This document shows, piece after piece, positions 58,958 to 64,000 of a stretch of DNA of 64,000 nt. Position 1 is the stretch's first letter, and each line of letters opens with the position of its first letter. The stretch is from the NCBI GenBank assembly GCA_027488865.1, contig JAIYAU010000024.1:1-64000 (forward strand), in the 5' to 3' direction. The position numbers were made by a program, and so were the translations under genes. The notes under the pieces are model-generated. The model had not been told where the DNA came from. It was given only the letters and a program-made list of their open reading frames with translations, and did not search any database. This DNA comes from Cytophagaceae bacterium (GTDB lineage: Bacteria; Bacteroidota; Bacteroidia; Cytophagales; UBA9547).

Positions 58958-61942
58958 TTATCTATATGCTGGTCTTTTGGGTGAATTTTCAAATTTAAAA
59001 ATAGCCTCATATATAACATCATGAATTTTAGTTCGAATGTTGTGTGTAATGAGCTTTTTATTTTCAGCATCTGGAAAAGTTCTGTTCGAAAGAAAAATAT
59101 ATATTAAATTATATTTAGGATCTACCCATATACAGTTGCCAGTAAACCCAGTATGACCAAAGGTTTTTTGTGAAGCATGTATTGAAGTTGGGCCACCCCC
59201 GTTCCATTCGGGTTTATCCCAACCCAGTCCTCTTCGATTATCAACATAGTGTCTCATTTTAAAATAAGGCACAGTTCCCTCTTTTAGAAACACTTTGCCC
59301 CCATATTCACCATCTTGTAAATTCATTTGCATGAGTATGGCCAAATCGTTGGCGTTACTAAACAGTCCTGCATGTCCACCCACTCCATTGTACATGGCCG
59401 CACCTTGATCGTGTACCGTTCCTCGCACTTCTGATTGCCTAAAGAGTTTATCTATTTCAGTAGGAGCAATATTTGATTTTGAGTGTTTGTTAAGCGGATT
59501 AAAGCCACTATGATACATCCCCAATGCCCGATACATCTCATCGGTAAATTGGTCAAGGCTTTGATTTAAAATGCGTTCAACTATTTTTTGCATGAGATAA
59601 AATCCAACATCGCTGTACTTATAATGGTAACAAGAATCTTTGCGGTGTAATAAATGAGACTGCACAGTCCATCTCCACACTGAATCAGGAAGGTTTTTAT
59701 GACCAAAAAGACTATCCCCTACTTGAAAGGTAAATGGTCCTTCTTTAGTTTTACTATAATAAAAATTTTTAATTTCTTGATGGTCAACTGTTTTACGCCA
59801 ATGTTCTAAAAACGCCTGTAAACCTGCTTGATGACTTAAAATTTCTTTTATTATTAAATTGCCTTTGTTTGTGTGTTTTAATTCAGGTAAATAATTGGCC
59901 ACTGTACTATCAAGACATAATAATTGATGGCTATATAAAAACATTACTGCTTGTAAAGTAGCGGCAACTTTAGTTATAGAAGCCACATCATAAAGTGTAG
60001 AATCGTTTACTTCTAAAACACTGTCATAAGCTAAAAAGCCAAATTTTTTGTCATAAATAACCTCAGCATCTTTAATTATTAATATTTCACACCCTGGCAT
60101 AGCATGGTCATGAATAGCTTTAAGAGCAATGCTATCTATTTTAGTGAGAATTTTACCGTCTATCCCGACCAATTCTGGTGCTTGGTTATATTTTAATCGT
60201 TTTAGAGATTCTGTAGTTACACCTTCACCTGTCTTAAAATCTAACGTTGGGCTAGCTGGTAGTTTACCTAAAGCTATTTTAGCACCAAAAATAATTTGTG
60301 CAGTAGTAGATTTAACTATTTCATTGTCCTCATAAGTACATATAATGTTTTTGCTAGATTGAAAATTACGAAGTGCATAACAGTTACCAAAAACTACGGT
60401 TACCACTTTGGTTCTTGCGTTCAATCTATTTAATAGCATTAATGCCTCAACTCCAAGCTTAAAGTTTTTATTAGATTGGTTGCTCATTCCCCCAAAAGAG
60501 AAAATCACAAGGTCCTTTTTAGCTGTTTCTTCATAAATTTGATCGTAGATAGAGGCATTTGTATTATTTTTTGATACAAAATAATGGTCAAACTTTACAT
60601 ACTTGGAAAGCGTATTTGAAAAATTGTTAGCACCGTCTTCGCCAATATGGATAGCGGCGAAGGTGGTTGTATCCAGATGCATTATTGGTAATAATTTTTC
60701 TTGATCTCGAACTATAGTAATGGCGTTTTCATACAGAACTTTTCTAATTTGAAAGGCCTCTGGCGGATGAAGGTCTTCATACAAATGGGTGATTTCAATT
60801 GGTTTGTATTGATTTAAACCAGCCCAATATTTTGCTTTTAAAATTTTTTTTACCCTAATTTCAATTTCCTCAAGGCTAATCCTTTTTTCATTTATGGCTT
60901 GTTTGATAAGTTCTATGGCTTTAGGTACATTTTCTGAGAAAAGCAATATATCATTTCCAGCAAGTAAGGCCAACATATCGGCCTCGCCTGGTTTGTAAAA
61001 ATTTGATACACCTTTCATGTTTAATGCATCGGTAAAAATAAGGCCATTAAATCCTAGTTTATTTTTTAGCAATTTGGTTACTACTTGGTCCGACAAGGTG
61101 GTTGGTTTGTTCTGACTATTATCTAATGCTGGAATGTGCAAATGTGCTACCATTACTGCGGCCACACTATCTTTAATAAGTTCTTTAAACGGATATAGCT
61201 CAACGTCATCTAGCCTTCCTTTTTTATGTTTTATAATTGGTAAAGCAAAATGAGAGTCGGCATCTGTATCACCATGTCCGGGAAAATGTTTAGCACAGGC
61301 AAGAATACTCTTGCTTTGCATTCCTTTCATGTAAGCAGATCCTTTTTCAGCAACCAATCTTTTATTATCACTAAAAGCACGGTAGCCAATTACTGGATTT
61401 GCTGGGTTATTGTTAACATCCACCACTGGGGCAAAATTGATGTGGATACCCATCCGCTTACATTGATTTCCTATTTCCTCTCCCATTATATAGATAAGGG
61501 TATTATCTTGCACTGCCCCAAGGGTCATCTGTTTAGGAAAATTCATGGTACTATCCAGTCGCATGTTAAGACCCCATTCGCCATCAATAGATACAAACAA
61601 TGGTACTTTTGCAAGTGCCTGATAACGGTTGGTTAGTTTTGCCTGTCGTAGAGGCCCTCCTTGCATAAAAATCACACCTCCAATGTAATTTTGGGTTACT
61701 AAACTGTCAATTTTAAGTTGATGAGCTTCGTCTTTATTGGAATATGCCGCCACCATAAAAAATTGACCTAGCTGTTGGTCAAGGTTTAATGTATTAAACA
61801 CACTATCTACCCACTTGTCCTGTAAAGAAATGGAGGGCTCCTTTTTAACATCCTCCTGTTTCCAAGCAACTAAAAGTATCGGCAACAGCAGAAGAATAAA
61901 TATTTTTAAATTAACTTTAAGCATGTAACCTGCAACAACCAA
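58958..61942 (-). CDS. GH3 beta-N-acetylhexosaminidase fused to beta-lactamase-type serine hydrolase
   Basis: AKHFPGHGDTDADSHFALP; LIFTDALNMKG; second half YDVASITKVAATLQA and GHTGFTGNCIWVDP. Confidence 0.95.
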   Translation of the reverse strand: MVVAGYMLKVNLKIFILLLLPILLVAWKQEDVKKEPSISLQDKWVDSVFNTLNLDQQLGQFFMVAAYSNKDEAHQLKIDSLVTQNYIGGVIFMQGGPLRQAKLTNRYQALAKVPLFVSIDGEWGLNMRLDSTMNFPKQMTLGAVQDNTLIYIMGEEIGNQCKRMGIHINFAPVVDVNNNPANPVIGYRAFSDNKRLVAEKGSAYMKGMQSKSILACAKHFPGHGDTDADSHFALPIIKHKKGRLDDVELYPFKELIKDSVAAVMVAHLHIPALDNSQNKPTTLSDQVVTKLLKNKLGFNGLIFTDALNMKGVSNFYKPGEADMLALLAGNDILLFSENVPKAIELIKQAINEKRISLEEIEIRVKKILKAKYWAGLNQYKPIEITHLYEDLHPPEAFQIRKVLYENAITIVRDQEKLLPIMHLDTTTFAAIHIGEDGANNFSNTLSKYVKFDHYFVSKNNTNASIYDQIYEETAKKDLVIFSFGGMSNQSNKNFKLGVEALMLLNRLNARTKVVTVVFGNCYALRNFQSSKNIICTYEDNEIVKSTTAQIIFGAKIALGKLPASPTLDFKTGEGVTTESLKRLKYNQAPELVGIDGKILTKIDSIALKAIHDHAMPGCEILIIKDAEVIYDKKFGFLAYDSVLEVNDSTLYDVASITKVAATLQAVMFLYSHQLLCLDSTVANYLPELKHTNKGNLIIKEILSHQAGLQAFLEHWRKTVDHQEIKNFYYSKTKEGPFTFQVGDSLFGHKNLPDSVWRWTVQSHLLHRKDSCYHYKYSDVGFYLMQKIVERILNQSLDQFTDEMYRALGMYHSGFNPLNKHSKSNIAPTEIDKLFRQSEVRGTVHDQGAAMYNGVGGHAGLFSNANDLAILMQMNLQDGEYGGKVFLKEGTVPYFKMRHYVDNRRGLGWDKPEWNGGGPTSIHASQKTFGHTGFTGNCIWVDPKYNLIYIFLSNRTFPDAENKKLITHNIRTKIHDVIYEAIFKFENSPKRPAYR

Positions 61943-62289
61943 TTAACAAGCCAAATATTGTGATTTTATTTATTAATACGCTAATTTTTGTTAGAAGAGA
62001 TTAATTTATTCCATTTTCAAAATGTGGTTACCGAATTAATAAATGGATTTTCAATACTTATATTATTTCTGCCACTCCATTGATAGTCCAATAAAGAAAT
62101 GTTATTAGAAGATATTTTTGAAAAACTATTTGAGGCAAACTATGAAATTGAATTGTTATTATAACATTGGGATGATTTACTAGGTTGGTTCATTTATCAA
62201 CCCTAGCAATACTAACAATTTTTAGGGTTTTCAGACTATTGGATGTTTATTAAGATTTGCAAACTTGTTATATTTGAAAAAAAATAATT

Positions 62290-62586
62290 ATGGCAGATAT
62301 TACAGCGGCTGAATTAAAAAGCAGAATTGAATCAGGAGAGCAACTAAATCTAATAGACGTTAGAGAACCTAATGAATATGAAGCAAGTAACATTAATGCA
62401 AAACTAATACCATTAGCTACATTACCTAACCGACTAGAAGAACTTGAAGGTCTTAAAAATGAGGAGGTTATTATACATTGTAAGTCTGGCAGAAGAAGCG
62501 CCAACGCACAACAATTTTTGCAGGCACAAGGATTTACTAATGTAAGAAACGTAATTGGAGGGATTGATGCCTACTTGAGTTTATAA
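62290..62586 (+). CDS. Rhodanese-like domain protein
   Basis: NLIDVREPNEYEASNI; VIIHCKSGRRSANA. Confidence 0.95.
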   Translation: MADITAAELKSRIESGEQLNLIDVREPNEYEASNINAKLIPLATLPNRLEELEGLKNEEVIIHCKSGRRSANAQQFLQAQGFTNVRNVIGGIDAYLSL

Positions 62587-62655
62587 CGTAATTCAACTAG
62601 TTAAGAATTTTTTTTAACTACTTCTTAATTTGTTGGTGGAGAAATTTCAAAAAAC

Positions 62656-62696
62656 AACTAAAAGAGATTGACCCTCAAATCAACCTCTTTTAGTTT
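62656..62696. terminator. Hairpin terminator between rhodanese gene and fabI
   Basis: AACTAAAAGAGATTGAccctcaaaTCAACCTCTTTTAGTT. Confidence 0.75.
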
Positions 62697-62703
62697 ATGA
62701 ATA

Positions 62704-63522
62704 TTAACCTTGTTGTTCAAATAGATGCATTACCTCGGCAGTCATTCCAGTGCTAGAAAAGCCACCATCATGAAGTAGATTTTGCATGGTTACACTTCTT
62801 GTGAGATCTGAAAATAAGGTAACAGTATAATTTGCACAATCTTCAGCGGTCGCGTTGCCAAGAGGAGACATTTTATCGGCAAAATCAAAAAACGCGTTAA
62901 ATCCAGCGATTCCTTTACCAGCAGTCGTCATAGTTGGTGATTGAGAGATGGTATTAACCCTTACTTTTTTACTTTTACCAAGTCTCGCACCATAACCTCT
63001 TGCAATGGATTCAAGAGTTGCTTTAGCATCGGCCATGTCGGTATAATCAGGAAAAATACGTTGAGCAGCTATATAAGACAATGCTACAATGGAGGCATAA
63101 TCGTTAATGGCATCATTTTTCTCCAACACGTGCATTATTTTGTGAAAAGATAGTGCTGAAACATCTAGAGTTTTAATATACCAATCGTAATTTAAGTCTC
63201 CATATTCTTTTCCTTTGCGGATATTTGGACTCATACCTATAGCGTGAAGTACAAAATCGATTTTTCCGCCTAAAACATCAACAGACTCTTTTACCAATTT
63301 GTCCAGTTCCTCTACTGAAGTAGCATCGGCAGGTATGACCTTAGCATTACAGGTTTCAGCTAATTTATTTATTTCGCCCATGCGCATTGCCAAAGGGGCA
63401 TTGGTTAAGGTAAAACTAGCTCCTTCCTCGTGACAACGAAGTGCAATTTTCCATGCAATGGAGTCTTCATTTAGTGCTCCAAAAATGATTCCTCTTTTAC
63501 CTTTTAATAGATTGTAAGCCAT
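62704..63522 (-). CDS. fabI: Enoyl-[acyl-carrier-protein] reductase (NADH)
   Basis: LLKGKRGIIFGALNEDSIAWKIALRCHEEGA; FVLHAIGMSP; RVNTISQSPTMTTAGKGI. Confidence 0.95.
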   Translation of the reverse strand: MAYNLLKGKRGIIFGALNEDSIAWKIALRCHEEGASFTLTNAPLAMRMGEINKLAETCNAKVIPADATSVEELDKLVKESVDVLGGKIDFVLHAIGMSPNIRKGKEYGDLNYDWYIKTLDVSALSFHKIMHVLEKNDAINDYASIVALSYIAAQRIFPDYTDMADAKATLESIARGYGARLGKSKKVRVNTISQSPTMTTAGKGIAGFNAFFDFADKMSPLGNATAEDCANYTVTLFSDLTRSVTMQNLLHDGGFSSTGMTAEVMHLFEQQG

Positions 63523-63797
63523 GATTGTGTGAATTAAATTTCTAATGGATTCCTTTTACAAAGAATAGTGCAATATTAGAAGATTTTATTGCTAAAATCT
63601 AAACGCACATAAAAAAAATGAACTTCACAATTATTTTGATTTGAATAAAAATATTAGTTCTATTCGTTTAATGTATATTTAGGCTGTTTTGTCAGCGGGA
63701 TGACATTCTCACTAGTCGGATTTAGGTACTTTTACAAATAAGTTTTTAGGTTGCAATTTACTTATTTTATATTGTGACCATTACCAACTATTATTCA

Positions 63798-64000
63798 ATG
63801 AACATGAAAGAGTTAGTACTATCCACCACATTTACGTTAAGGCAGTTAACTAATCTATTGTCGGAACTTTCTCAGGAGGAATATAACCAAAAACTAGAAA
63901 TAATTAATGGCAATACAATAGGTAAACATTGTAGGCATATTGTAGAGTTGTTTGGTTGCTTGATAAATGGTATTGAAACCAAAGTGGTAGATTATGATAA
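63798..64000 (+). CDS. DinB-family protein, N-terminal part (runs off window)
   Basis: MNMKELVLSTTFTLRQLTNLLSELSQEEYNQKLEIINGNTIGKHCRHIVELFGCLINGIETKVVDYD. Confidence 0.65.
   Translation, partial: MNMKELVLSTTFTLRQLTNLLSELSQEEYNQKLEIINGNTIGKHCRHIVELFGCLINGIETKVVDYD

Noticed and set aside
1-64000. tRNA or rRNA genes
   Set aside because: None recognised on either strand by reading; a tRNAscan/Infernal run would be needed to exclude small RNAs

Overview
64-kb window from a Bacteroidota chromosome (low GC, T9SS sorting tail, TAnnTTTG -7 motifs, Bacteroidota-type gene content). Positions 1-5000 are an accessory, repeat-rich segment. It holds three ~275-285 bp relics of a REP-associated tyrosine transposase (RAYT) bounded by inverted REP palindromes, a solo REP, a 136-bp hairpin repeat that flanks a single ORF like a cassette, smaller hairpin repeats, and orphan immunity-like genes. 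A secreted TPR-CHAT (caspase-like) protein with an outer-membrane partner follows (5.0-8.7 kb), then a + strand array of probable immunity genes including SUKH and SUFU domains (8.9-12.3 kb). The remainder is mostly housekeeping: uvrA, coaX, trpF, tpiA, a DUF4175 protein, ybeY, mnmG/gidA, rfaE2-like, ilvC, coaD, DksA-like, DEAD helicase, ATP-grasp/alpha-E plus transglutaminase, kynU, GH3-serine hydrolase and fabI. The strongest observations are: (i) a candidate chromosome origin, an AT-rich intergenic region with three perfect DnaA boxes at about 30.0-30.3 kb, with three parS-like GTTCCACGTGGAAC palindromes 4-8 kb away around mnmG; (ii) a 7TMR-DISM membrane sensor whose C-terminus looks like the zinc-ribbon/HTH part of an IS1595-type transposase; (iii) the cassette-like 136-bp hairpin repeats with a compensatory stem change in a third copy; (iv) the RAYT/REP relic cluster. 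All calls come from reading sequence and translations; no database search was run.
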